This document shows, in pieces, positions 29,378 through 38,163 of a stretch of DNA of 64,000 bases; positions within the stretch are counted from its first letter, which is position 1; every line of letters starts with the position of its first letter. Location: the NCBI GenBank assembly GCA_019637555.1, contig JAHBVK010000018.1, positions 35,141 through 99,140 of the forward strand, given 5' to 3'. Made by a program: the position numbers and the translations under genes. The notes below the pieces were generated by a model. The model was not told the origin of the DNA. It saw only the letters and a list, made by a program, of their open reading frames with translations, and did not search any database. The DNA comes from Anaerolineae bacterium (GTDB lineage: Bacteria > Chloroflexota > Anaerolineae > Aggregatilineales > UBA2796).

Positions 29378-29756
29378 AGAGTGCTTCCTTAGCCTGAGCA
29401 GTTAATGCCATGTTCAAACTAAAATGTCCGGCAGCGTCAGCTACAATGGTTAGACGTACCAGCAGTTCATCATCGCTGCTAAGTCCGAGCGCCAGATAAG
29501 CTTGAGCTGTGCCGACTTGCCTCGTTGTGCTGAGACCTTCCACGACTGCGAGACGACTCAAAGTACGCGCTAAGTCTTCATAACGCGGACGCAGCGCCAG
29601 TTCGAGCGGACCGTAACTGGCGGAAATTGTCACATACAACCCCTCGCGGCGCAGCGCCAACAAGGGATGGTCGGAATGGTTGACATTCGCATAAAACTCC
29701 AAGCTTTCCGATTCTTGGTTCAGCTTGAAGGCGTCTAGCGTTTGAAAATTACGCAT
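29346..29756 (-). CDS. Hypothetical protein coupled to the molybdopterin oxidoreductase
   Basis: A 136-residue protein I cannot assign. ATG at 29756 (MRNFQTLDAFKLNQESESL) was chosen because GGAG lies about ten bases upstream; a longer reading beginning MQLCFM has no support. The sequence is hydrophilic with short strands (LYVTISASYGPLELALRPRYEDLARTLSRL) and ends FDWLEVAKAH. Its 3' end overlaps the start of the next gene by 32 bases, so it is first in an operon with the oxidoreductase and PHP genes. Confidence 0.7.
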   Translation of the reverse strand: MRNFQTLDAFKLNQESESLEFYANVNHSDHPLLALRREGLYVTISASYGPLELALRPRYEDLARTLSRLAVVEGLSTTRQVGTAQAYLALGLSSDDELLVRLTIVADAAGHFSLNMALTAQAKEALFDWLEVAKAH

Positions 29757-29894
29757 CGTTGCAGACTCCACGGTTGGTTGCGTTGGTGTGCGCGAGCATA
29801 ACGCAGAAATAACACGTGAATTATAGCACAAGCCCATGTCGGTTAGTCGAGTCATAAAGCACAATTGCATTGACTTATTTACAAGTTTTGGTAA

Positions 29895-30236
29895 CTACAA
29901 CTCCCGACGAAGAGAAATTACGTTGCCATACTGATCCTTATCCATAACTGTCCAACCACCGTTGATTAGCTGTTGGGTCATCTGCTGACGTGCTGCTTCG
30001 AGCTGCTTACGCACCTCGTTTTCACGCTCTCTCCCTGCTGCCATTACATCTCCCTGCACATCCTTAAACTCTGGCGTTTGTGCAATGACGCGCACACCGT
30101 TCTTATCAATCACATCTGCCACGTAGCGCAGGTAGACGACCAGCTTCTGATTAATGCCTAGAATGCCGCCTTCTCTAGCCTGACGGGACTCCACGTGAAT
30201 CTGGCATATCTCAACATTTAGGGTCATATTTGCCAT
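29895..30236 (-). CDS. Hypothetical protein, 113 residues
   Basis: Unrecognised. Beta-like N-terminus (MANMTLNVEICQIHVESRQ, VVYLRYVADVIDKNGVRVIAQTPEFKD) and a charged helical part (AAGREREN EVRKQLEAARQQMTQQL) before a WTVMDKDQYGNVISL tail. GAGG lies about ten bases before the ATG at 30236. It is separated from the next minus gene by some 140 bases and looks like a monocistronic small cytoplasmic protein. Confidence 0.65.
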   Translation of the reverse strand: MANMTLNVEICQIHVESRQAREGGILGINQKLVVYLRYVADVIDKNGVRVIAQTPEFKDVQGDVMAAGRERENEVRKQLEAARQQMTQQLINGGWTVMDKDQYGNVISLRREL

Positions 30237-30368
30237 TAGAGCACATCCTCAAATCATACTCTGCCACATATCAAGATCTTAGCAGATTGGTGTGTTGATG
30301 AAGGCGCCACGAAAAAAGCTGGCTGTAGGTACACCCTGACGCAGGCGAATTGGGGTTATACTCGGCAA

Positions 30369-30384
30369 TGTGATCTCCATCTCA
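30369..30384. promoter_or_regulatory. CRP/FNR-like site upstream of acs
   Basis: TGTGA-TCTCCA-TCTCA: one change from TGTGA-N6-TCACA. It ends about 35 bases before the acs start, so it would overlap the promoter or 5' leader. In Escherichia coli acs is activated by CRP; a parallel here is inference and the site is weaker than that at 48517. Confidence 0.35.
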
Positions 30385-30418
30385 AGTTACAGAAACATAT
30401 TTAGTTCAGGAGCTAAAG

Positions 30419-32320
30419 ATGACGGATTCCGCTTCTCCAACAAACACGCAGGATTGGTATTACCCCTCTGAAGATGTCGTTAGCAACGCGACGGTGAAAG
30501 ATTACGGTGCTCTCTATAATCGTTCAATTAATGATCCTGAGGGATTCTGGGCGGAGCAAGCCGAGACGCTAGAGTGGTACAAGAAATGGGACAAGGTGCT
30601 TGATTCCTCCAGAGCACCTTTCTACCAGTGGTACGTTGGTGGTAAGACCAATATCGTGCTTAACGCGCTGGATCGGCATGTCAAGACGTTTCGGCGCAAC
30701 AAGCTGGCGCTGATCTGGGAAGGAGAACCCGGCGATACGCGCACCTACAGCTACTTCCGCTTGTGGCAGGAAGTGAACAAGTTCGGCAGTGTACTGCGCA
30801 GCATGGGAGTGAAAAAGGGAGATCGCGTCACCATTTATATGGGGCGCGTACCGGAACTGTTGATCGCTATGATGGCGTGCGCAAAGGTCGGTGCGGTACA
30901 CAGCGTTGTCTACGGCGGGTTCAGCGAACAGGCGCTGGCAGATCGCATTGAGGATGCAGAGAGTCGCGTATTGATCACGCAGGATGGCGCATGGCTGCGC
31001 GGGCAGATCGTGGACTTGAAAAAGGTTGCTGATGAAGCCGTCAAGCGCAGCCCCGTAGTTGAGCATGTGATTGTGTTCAAGCGCACGGGACACAACGTTC
31101 ACATGGAACCAGATCGGGATTACTGGTGGAACGATCTGATGGCGCTACCTGTTGCTTCGGTTAAGTGTGAGACCGAAATGATGGACGCTGAGGATCCGTT
31201 GTTCATCCTGTATACGTCCGGTACGACGGGCAAACCTAAGGGTATCCTGCACACACACGGGGGTTATAGTGTCTACACCAGCACTACGCTCAAGTGGGTA
31301 TTCGATCTGAAAGAAGAAGATCGCTGGTGGTGTGCGGCTGATCCGGGCTGGATTACGGGGCACAGTTACATCGTCTACGGTCCGGCGATCCTCGGTGTGA
31401 CTAGCTTCATGTACGAAGGGGCGCCGACGCACCCCTATCCCAATCGTTGGTGGAAGCTGGTAGAACATTACGGCATTAACGTGCTGTACACCGCGCCGAC
31501 GGCGATTCGCGGCTTGATGCGATTCGGATCGACATGGCCCAACCGCCACGATCTGTCATCGCTACGCTTGCTGGGATCGGTGGGCGAACCGATCAACCCC
31601 GAAGCGTGGAAGTGGTATTACGAAGTGATCGGCAAGGGACGCTGCCCGATCATGGATACATGGTGGCAGACAGAGACGGGCGGTTTCATGATCACGCCAA
31701 TGCCCAGCGTGGCGCTGAAACCCGGCAGCGCAACTCGTCCTTTTCCCGGTATTGATGTCGATGTGGTTGATGATGACGGCAATTCCGTGAAACCCGGTGA
31801 GGATGGCTTGCTGGTGATCAAGAAACCGTGGCCCGGCATGTTACGCACGGTTTACGGTGACGCGGATCGCTACGTGAAGCAGTACTGGAGCAAGTTCAAG
31901 GACATGTACCTCGCGGGCGACTCGGCACGCAAGGATGAGGATGGCTACATATGGGTGATCGGGCGCATTGATGACGTGATCAAGGTTAGTGGCTACCGCT
32001 TGGGTACAGCAGAAGTGGAAAGCGGTTTGGTCAGCCATCCCGCCGTCGCGGAAGCTGCTGCCATCGGCATCCCTGACGAGTTGAAGGGCAACATCATCTA
32101 TGCATACTGTATCCTGCGCGATGGTCAGACAGTGACCTCTGATCTGGAGGATAAACTGAAAGAGCATATCCGCCACGAGGTTGGTCCCATCGCCGTGCCT
32201 GCCAAGATCGAGTTCGTCAAGTCTCTACCCAAGACGCGCAGCGGCAAGATCATGCGGCGGGTGCTCAAGGCACGCGCTCAAGGCTTGCCGGAAGGCGACA
32301 TCAGCACGTTGGAGGAGTAA
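30419..32320 (+). CDS. acsA: Acetyl-CoA synthetase (AMP-forming)
   Basis: Activates acetate to acetyl-CoA through acetyl-AMP. The 633-residue protein is full length and has YTSGTTGKPKGILHTHGGY (P-loop/AMP signature), WWCAADPGWITGHSY, TWWQTETGGFMITP, GDSARKDEDGYIWVIGRIDDVIKVSGYRLGT and the C-terminal PKTRSGKIMRRVLKA in which the SGK lysine (about 610) is the residue that acetyltransferases modify in this family. ATG at 30419 follows AGGAG at 30408-30412. Monocistronic, ended by a strong terminator. With the CoA-transferase and PFOR it gives several routes at the acetyl-CoA node. Confidence 0.97.
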   Translation: MTDSASPTNTQDWYYPSEDVVSNATVKDYGALYNRSINDPEGFWAEQAETLEWYKKWDKVLDSSRAPFYQWYVGGKTNIVLNALDRHVKTFRRNKLALIWEGEPGDTRTYSYFRLWQEVNKFGSVLRSMGVKKGDRVTIYMGRVPELLIAMMACAKVGAVHSVVYGGFSEQALADRIEDAESRVLITQDGAWLRGQIVDLKKVADEAVKRSPVVEHVIVFKRTGHNVHMEPDRDYWWNDLMALPVASVKCETEMMDAEDPLFILYTSGTTGKPKGILHTHGGYSVYTSTTLKWVFDLKEEDRWWCAADPGWITGHSYIVYGPAILGVTSFMYEGAPTHPYPNRWWKLVEHYGINVLYTAPTAIRGLMRFGSTWPNRHDLSSLRLLGSVGEPINPEAWKWYYEVIGKGRCPIMDTWWQTETGGFMITPMPSVALKPGSATRPFPGIDVDVVDDDGNSVKPGEDGLLVIKKPWPGMLRTVYGDADRYVKQYWSKFKDMYLAGDSARKDEDGYIWVIGRIDDVIKVSGYRLGTAEVESGLVSHPAVAEAAAIGIPDELKGNIIYAYCILRDGQTVTSDLEDKLKEHIRHEVGPIAVPAKIEFVKSLPKTRSGKIMRRVLKARAQGLPEGDISTLEE

Positions 32321-32329
32321 GTCCATTTG

Positions 32330-32375
32330 CCCCTCTCTCCAACCAAAAATCAGTTGGAGAGAGGGGGTATTTTTT
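32330..32375 (+). terminator. Intrinsic terminator of acs
   Basis: A perfect 14-bp stem (CCCCTCTCTCCAAC at 32330-32343 with GTTGGAGAGAGGGG at 32353-32366), 9-nt loop, then TAT and a T6 tract at 32370-32375. Very strong. Confidence 0.92.
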
Positions 32376-32569
32376 GCCATTTTTTTAATGGCGAAAATGG
32401 CAGAAAAATGGCAAATGGTAGGCAAAAATTAGAAATCAGTTGGCAAGTCAGAAACCATTGACGTCAGTTCAGCATTGAGCGTCAGCAATGCAAAAATCGG
32501 CTCAATTCGCTTAATAGTTTGGTATTCTTAGCAATACCCAGTGTGCTTTGATCCGTTCAAGAGGGATCG

Positions 32570-33901
32570 ATGCTAACGATCTTCATGAGCTATGCCAGCG
32601 CAGATCGCGCAACCGTGCGCGGTATTGTTAGCGATCTAGAATCGCTTGGTCACGAAGTTTGGTTCGATCAGGAAATCAGCGGGGGGACGAAGTGGTGGGA
32701 TCGGATCGTTGAGCGAGTACAGCAGTGCGATCTATTCATATTCGCAGTGTCACCTCATTCGCTGGAGTCGTCTCCCTGCCGACTTGAATATGAATACGCT
32801 GATACTTTGCGAAAGCGCATTCTGCCGATCCTGATCGCTTCCACTGACATTGCGTTGCTTCCGCGTGAGCTGTCGGCAATCCAATTAGTGGATTATCGGC
32901 GTGCAGATAAGCAGGCGTCGTTAGCATTGGGAAGGGCACTCTACGCACTTCCCGAACCAATTTCAGCACCTGATCCGCTTCCATTACCACCCGATGCACC
33001 AATTTCGCCGCTGGCTGAACTAAGCGACAGGCTTGATGCTCCCTCATTGACGATAGACGAACAAGCTGCTTTGGTATTTCAACTACGAGAGCAAATGAAT
33101 ATCCCAGAACAGCGAGGAAGTGTGCGCATATTGCTCACCCGCTTCTCGCAACGCCCCGATATTTATATGGCTATTGCTCGTGACGTTGAGCAGCTTCTGC
33201 GGAAGGGTGGAAGACTGGGCTTTTCGAGGGCTGCAAACGATCAAACAAAGAAGGCTAACGACTCGAAGCTACGGTGGGCGGCAAATTTCGCCCGGTTGAG
33301 GGCAATTCTGGCAGGTCGTATTCAGCAAAATCAGCCTACATATCGTTTTGACAAATCGAGATTCATAGTTGCTTCACTAGTCACGCTGCTATGTACAGAG
33401 ATCATCTTCATTTTGAGTCGTGTCATCGGAATTGTGATAAACCAATCATCCAGCATTCCAATCATTGATGCGTTCAATGTTGTGTTTAACGAATCTAGAT
33501 TTACTTACAGTGTGGCAATTCAGCTACCACTATTCGTCGCTGCATTAATATTGGCAAATGAATTCGTAGCAATCAGATTTCCAATATCAAATGTGGTGCT
33601 ATTAATCGTCGGGACGATATTGATTTATATCTCGTTATTGGATTCTCAATCTCCTTACATCTTAAGCAACCTGATCGCCTCGACAATATTGATGTCGAAT
33701 TCCATGTTGCGTCCAGTTATCAGTCGGTGGATCAGATTCCTTTTCGCCTTTATCGCCTTTTTGCTTCCAAGCATTGGAATTATCGTCGATAACGCCTCAT
33801 TCGTAGCCAACTTTTGGAATGCCCTCGTACCAGCAGTAACGATTATCTTCATTAGCGAACCATTGTTTTTACGCTTGCGTCGCTACGAAACTACTGCGTA
33901 A
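32570..33901 (+). CDS. TIR-domain protein with C-terminal transmembrane region
   Basis: A 443-residue protein. Residues 1-130 form a TIR domain: MLTIFMSYASADRATVRGIV, SLGHEVWFDQEISGGTKWWDRI, DLFIFAVSPHSLESSPCRLEYEYA with the conserved Glu (about residue 73) that is the catalytic base in NADase TIRs. A linker of about 130 residues contains a Pro-rich stretch and a helical domain (LSDRLDAPSLTIDEQAALVFQLREQMNIPEQ). From about 265 there are roughly six hydrophobic helices to near the end. The 3' half looks AT-richer than its neighbours. ATG at 32570 has GAGGGAT upstream. Bacterial TIRs act in defence or signalling; a membrane-coupled effector or sensor is inference. Confidence 0.88.
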   Translation: MLTIFMSYASADRATVRGIVSDLESLGHEVWFDQEISGGTKWWDRIVERVQQCDLFIFAVSPHSLESSPCRLEYEYADTLRKRILPILIASTDIALLPRELSAIQLVDYRRADKQASLALGRALYALPEPISAPDPLPLPPDAPISPLAELSDRLDAPSLTIDEQAALVFQLREQMNIPEQRGSVRILLTRFSQRPDIYMAIARDVEQLLRKGGRLGFSRAANDQTKKANDSKLRWAANFARLRAILAGRIQQNQPTYRFDKSRFIVASLVTLLCTEIIFILSRVIGIVINQSSSIPIIDAFNVVFNESRFTYSVAIQLPLFVAALILANEFVAIRFPISNVVLLIVGTILIYISLLDSQSPYILSNLIASTILMSNSMLRPVISRWIRFLFAFIAFLLPSIGIIVDNASFVANFWNALVPAVTIIFISEPLFLRLRRYETTA

Positions 33902-34811
33902 AGCCCGTTCGCAATAATGGCGCGTCAACGACCTCGGCAATAACGTCGCCGATATGCACCTGTGTGCCCGGCTCGGCAACATCCGGCTTGACGAAGCCAA
34001 GAGCCACATTGTCGATCCCGCTGGTGACGGTGCCAACGGAGCGCGATTCACCATCGACCTGCGCCGTGATCTCCACACCAACGGGGATTGGCGACTCAGC
34101 GGTCAGTTTGACTAACGCCTTTGCCAGTTTGCCGCGACTTTCCATGCGGGCAATGATCTCCTGCCCGATATAGCAGCCTTTGTTGAAGCTCACCGCATCC
34201 CACAAACCAGCTTCCAGTGGGATGTAATCCTCAGTCAGTTCGTGATCAGGAGCAGGTAAGCCTGCGTGAATACGCAAGCGGTCATAATCTTCGGCGCTGC
34301 TTTCCTGAAGTTGATAGCGAGACAATAGCTGCGATTTTAGTTCAGCGATCTGCGCGGTTGGTGCGATCACAACGTAGCCAGCGCCTTGCAGCGGATAAAT
34401 GGCAGCAACAAAGAAGCCATTCGCTTCGATACACTGGTGGAGTTTAAGGTCTTTCGCGCCGGAAGCAAGCTCCTCTGCCGCTTGAGTAGCGTCGGAGCCG
34501 TAGAGTTCAAGCTGTCCCAGTTCGGCAGTGACATCGCGCAGACGAACTTTATCGTTGAAGAAGATGTGGCGCTGTAACCAGCCGCGCACACGCTGTGGAT
34601 GATGTGTGAGCAGGAGGGCTGTCTCGCCGCGATGGTAGACAAGCACCTGATCGATGATCCGTGCCAGTGCCGTTGTTAGCACGGCGGATCGCCCCTCTCC
34701 CGCTTGGATGGTATTGAAATCCTGGGTGGTCATATTGTGCAGCAGTTTGAAGCGATCCTGATCGCTTAATTCCAGCCGCCCAATGTTTGTAGATCGATCA
34801 AAGAGGTACAT
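33891..34811 (-). CDS. ygfZ: YgfZ/GcvT-like folate-binding protein
   Basis: A 306-residue protein of the GcvT-like YgfZ family, implicated in Fe-S cluster repair or assembly with folate. The diagnostic motif KGCYIGQEIIARM (near residue 215), DYIPLEAGLWDAVSFNKG and an N-terminal SDQDRFKLLHNMTTQDF block are clear. ATG at 34811 was preferred over a TTG two codons earlier. The gene converges on the TIR gene and their 3' ends overlap by 11 bases, so neither has a separate terminator. Confidence 0.93.
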   Translation of the reverse strand: MYLFDRSTNIGRLELSDQDRFKLLHNMTTQDFNTIQAGEGRSAVLTTALARIIDQVLVYHRGETALLLTHHPQRVRGWLQRHIFFNDKVRLRDVTAELGQLELYGSDATQAAEELASGAKDLKLHQCIEANGFFVAAIYPLQGAGYVVIAPTAQIAELKSQLLSRYQLQESSAEDYDRLRIHAGLPAPDHELTEDYIPLEAGLWDAVSFNKGCYIGQEIIARMESRGKLAKALVKLTAESPIPVGVEITAQVDGESRSVGTVTSGIDNVALGFVKPDVAEPGTQVHIGDVIAEVVDAPLLRTGFTQ

Positions 34812-34925
34812 GCTCAAACTTTCTTCTTGATCAAAATAGCTGCCTCACTGACGCGGTGATCGGTAGAGTTCTTCCGAATCCCGCCAGTGAAGCAGCTAAG
34901 TGGAGTCATTTAGTCCGGGTTGTTA

Positions 34926-37451
34926 TTAGCGCGGCTGTCGCCTTGACCAACGGCGGATCAGCAGGAATGTCCCCGCTACGCCAGAGATCAGAACCAGCGC
35001 GAATCCAACATAGGGCACTGAAGATTCAGGCTGTGCCGGAGCAACACCTGTTGAAGGCAATGCTTCTACTGTGTCAAAAGGATTAGCTGTTGGCGCACTG
35101 GCAACTGGCGTCCCACCGGGATTAGGCGTGGTAGTTAACGTTGGCGTCGCCGTCGGCGGGATCAGCGAGAAGCCAAAGTCAAAGGTGTGATCGTTCTGTC
35201 CGGGTCTGCCCGTGGTGACGGGTGCAGCGGAGTAGAGCAAACCACCAATCGTGGTAGCAACACCGTTGGAGTCGCGGTTGGTCGCCGAAGCATTGTTGAT
35301 GGTAATGCTCAAGCCAGTCAAGACCGACTGTGCCATCGGAATACGCACCGTATAGGTGCTATTCGGTGCAAAGCCGGGGATGCCATAACGATAGTTGGCA
35401 TTAGTCTCAGCGGTGCGCGTGGCATCGGAACTGAAGATATAGCGACCCTCAGTGTCTGTCACAGCGGTATCAATTACATTGCCGCCAGCATCCACCAGTT
35501 CGACGGTTACGCCCGCAAGCAGTGGTTCGCCGGGGTCTTGAATGCCATCGCGGTCAACATCGTTCCAGACGTAGTTGCCGATCTCGATTGGAGCGCTAGT
35601 GAGCAGCGGCACGAGATCGCCAAGACCATTGGACTTGCCGAATAACAACGGTTGATCTGACGTCAGGAGGCGGAACACCCGCGAGCTTGATCCAGCGGTA
35701 TTACTGAGCCATTTGATACCCTGTGTATAGAAGTCATCGGGGTCCATGACCGTACTTACGACATCGGGCTGACCGATGATCTGCACGATACCGCCGCTGA
35801 CGGTTTCATTGTGGGTAGCGGCGAAATTTTCACCGAAGAAGAACTCACCACCGCCCGGTCCTTGCTGGTTATTTGCGCCCGTGCTTGGACCAAAGGTTGC
35901 GCCAGCCGCATTGTTTTCAATTGTCCATGTGCCGTTGCCGTTGGAACTGGCACGTAAGAGATCGCCAGAGCCAAAGACATGCATCACTAGTGTGGGGAAG
36001 GTATTGTTTGGTCCAATATCTTCATGACCGATTTGATCACCCATGCGATCACGGAAAGCAACGATCATGTCATCACCGAGGAAGGTGATACCCGCGAAAA
36101 CAGGCTGCGAGTAGGCGAAGTCGTTATCGACGCCGGGGGTAATCCGAACGCCGGTGCCCGACCCACCGAGTCCGACTGAAACACCGGGTTGCGGATAGAT
36201 AGCGGACCATGGTTGCCATTCCGCCGACGAGCCTTGATCAGCAGCGGAGCAGTTGTGAGGAGCACCGTCAACTGTAAATCCGGCAGCCGCAGCACCGCAG
36301 CCACGCTGGAAGCCTAATGGGAAGTCTAGCACCTGCGTTACCGCGCCACCAAGCGGATTATACGTGAAGACGTAAGCATGCAAGTCCGCGATACCAGCAG
36401 CACTACCCAATGTCGCACCTTCGCTGGTACAGACGCCGCCTACATAGACTAGCCCATCGTGAACGGCTACCGCGAAGGGACGATAGACGCCGCCTGATCC
36501 GCAGGTGGGATTGCCGATCACACCGAGTGCGGTAGGTGTTCCGGTAGCGATGTTGACGGAATAGAGATTACGATCATTCAGATTCATAACGTAGAGAGTC
36601 TGTTGATCGTCGGAAATATCGAGACCACCAAGCCCTTGCTTACCGGGAACGTCATAGAAATTGGGGTCGCGGGCGTAGTCGGTGCTGTCGTGGACTGTCG
36701 CGCCGGCGTTAGGGATGGTTGCCAACACAGAGACAGCGTTAGCGCCATCATCTTGAACAGCGTAGATCGCACCCGAACCGCCGGGACCATATTCAACCTG
36801 CCGTTTGGCGAAGGCGGCGGCGTAGAGAACACCAGCAGTAACCCCAGTTGTCGTGGGAACAGGGCGACGATACGCCAAGCCCCACGTCGAACCGATCTCG
36901 ACGGGATCCGCGAGTCCGGTGATGGTGGCTGGAGCAATGTAGTCAAACGCCAACATCGCCGGACGGGTGCTGTTGGCACCGAACTCGTAAGCTGTGGTCA
37001 CAAGGCGTACAGCATCAATAGATTGGGTGTAGTCGGCGGGATTCATCAAAGCATAGTTTGCGCCCGTATCTCCGGAATCGACGTACTGGACGGAGGTCGC
37101 TGAACCTGCTCCCGGTGCGAAGGGTGCCTGAGTCGCCCATGAGGGCAGCCCTGAGAACTCGATGCGGACGCGTGTTTCGGCTGTACCAGCCCATGCGATG
37201 GTGTAGCTACCATTCGCGGCTGAAGTAGTCGTGCCGACTACTGCGCCTGTCGAGTCGTAGGCGGTAACCGTAATATTGGCATAGCCCGGTTCGCCAGCAT
37301 CCTGTGCACCATTGGCATTATAGTCTCGAAATACGGTGCCCGTAGCAGAACCATCAGCAAATACAGCATTGTGTGGAAAAACTAATGATACAAGAGTAAG
37401 CACGACGATAGCCGTCACTGAAAACTTGTAACGGCTGAAACGTTTTCTCAT
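34926..37451 (-). CDS. LPxTG surface protein with SdrD-type B-like repeats
   Basis: An 841-residue secreted protein. A signal peptide (TAIVVLTLVSLVFPHNAVFA) precedes an SdrD B-like repeat (TGTVFRDYNANGAQDAGEPG), then about 480 residues that read like a beta-propeller-type domain (GGLDISDDQQTLYVMNLNDRNLYSV, YRPFAVAVHDGLVYVGGVC), a second Sdr-like Ca-binding repeat (NYVWNDVDRDGIQDPGEP), and a Thr/Pro stalk. The end carries LPSTG at 798-802, a membrane helix (VGFALVLISGVAGTFLLI) and RRWSRRQPR: a complete sortase sorting signal. ATG at 37451 was chosen over the ATG at 37457 because GAGGT lies at the right distance. No sortase gene is in the window. Confidence 0.9.
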   Translation of the reverse strand: MRKRFSRYKFSVTAIVVLTLVSLVFPHNAVFADGSATGTVFRDYNANGAQDAGEPGYANITVTAYDSTGAVVGTTTSAANGSYTIAWAGTAETRVRIEFSGLPSWATQAPFAPGAGSATSVQYVDSGDTGANYALMNPADYTQSIDAVRLVTTAYEFGANSTRPAMLAFDYIAPATITGLADPVEIGSTWGLAYRRPVPTTTGVTAGVLYAAAFAKRQVEYGPGGSGAIYAVQDDGANAVSVLATIPNAGATVHDSTDYARDPNFYDVPGKQGLGGLDISDDQQTLYVMNLNDRNLYSVNIATGTPTALGVIGNPTCGSGGVYRPFAVAVHDGLVYVGGVCTSEGATLGSAAGIADLHAYVFTYNPLGGAVTQVLDFPLGFQRGCGAAAAGFTVDGAPHNCSAADQGSSAEWQPWSAIYPQPGVSVGLGGSGTGVRITPGVDNDFAYSQPVFAGITFLGDDMIVAFRDRMGDQIGHEDIGPNNTFPTLVMHVFGSGDLLRASSNGNGTWTIENNAAGATFGPSTGANNQQGPGGGEFFFGENFAATHNETVSGGIVQIIGQPDVVSTVMDPDDFYTQGIKWLSNTAGSSSRVFRLLTSDQPLLFGKSNGLGDLVPLLTSAPIEIGNYVWNDVDRDGIQDPGEPLLAGVTVELVDAGGNVIDTAVTDTEGRYIFSSDATRTAETNANYRYGIPGFAPNSTYTVRIPMAQSVLTGLSITINNASATNRDSNGVATTIGGLLYSAAPVTTGRPGQNDHTFDFGFSLIPPTATPTLTTTPNPGGTPVASAPTANPFDTVEALPSTGVAPAQPESSVPYVGFALVLISGVAGTFLLIRRWSRRQPR

Positions 37452-37678
37452 GGGCATACCTCTAAAGACGGGCGCTCAACGCCTGTGATTTTAGGACATA
37501 GTATCATGGGGTTAGTTTGTACACAACTAGGCACTGAAGGGGAGAATACGGGCGCAAACGCAGAAGCGGACATAATCCACTTAACAATTTACAAGTATGG
37601 AATTACATACCAAGTTCATACATTCAATTACAAATGAAAAAGAGTTCAAGCTGATACGGGTTGGATTAAGTGGCAGTT

Positions 37679-38155
37679 TCAGACGTTATTAGCGACACGC
37701 CATGCGCTGATTTGTTCGGCATGTTCTTGCTCATGCCAGAAGCTTTCTTCTGCGATTAGATAAGACAGCGGCTCGCCTTCCATCCACGCGAAGCGTTTGG
37801 GATCCGTCAGCGTTTTTTCGTCCAATGCCTCGACTTCTTTGAGCAAATGTTTGTGAACGCCGTGAAAATCCTCCAGCACGATGTCCAGATCGCGGCGGAC
37901 GTTGATGGCGTACTGTTCCATGTTCCAACTATCAATATCATCGATCTGGACGATATGCGGTGCGACCTTGCTCAGTTTTGCCAGCGCCGTGACTAGCTCT
38001 GACTCCCAAGCAGTAACGTGCGCTAAGACATCTTTGATCGACCAGATACCGATGACTCCGGCACGACGCATGTGATCGGGCGTCAGTCCGTCGATGGCGG
38101 CTTCTAGCTTCACCCGTCCGACGCGAATTTGATCGAGGATGGTTTGTTTGTTCAT
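37679..38155 (-). CDS. DinB/ClbS-like metal-binding protein
   Basis: A 158-residue four-helix protein of the DinB superfamily, mostly thiol-dependent or stress enzymes. Helix one ends in IWSIKDVLAHVTAWESEL (His46), and the last helix has ESFWHEQEHAEQISAW with two more histidines; together these form the usual metal triad. Function unknown. It lies ten bases from the sensor kinase gene on the same strand and may be cotranscribed. Confidence 0.87.
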   Translation of the reverse strand: MNKQTILDQIRVGRVKLEAAIDGLTPDHMRRAGVIGIWSIKDVLAHVTAWESELVTALAKLSKVAPHIVQIDDIDSWNMEQYAINVRRDLDIVLEDFHGVHKHLLKEVEALDEKTLTDPKRFAWMEGEPLSYLIAEESFWHEQEHAEQISAWRVANNV

Positions 38156-38163
38156 CGCCTACT

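Noticed and set aside
32376..32430. AT-rich stretch with four ATGGC/ATGGT words after the acs terminator, possible repeat array
   Set aside because: Spacing is irregular (9, 11 and 7 bases) and the words are short; I see no reason to prefer a repeat over base composition.
32521..32538. GGTATT-N6-AATACC near the TIR start
   Set aside because: Six-bp arms in AT-rich DNA are expected by chance; not listed as an operator.
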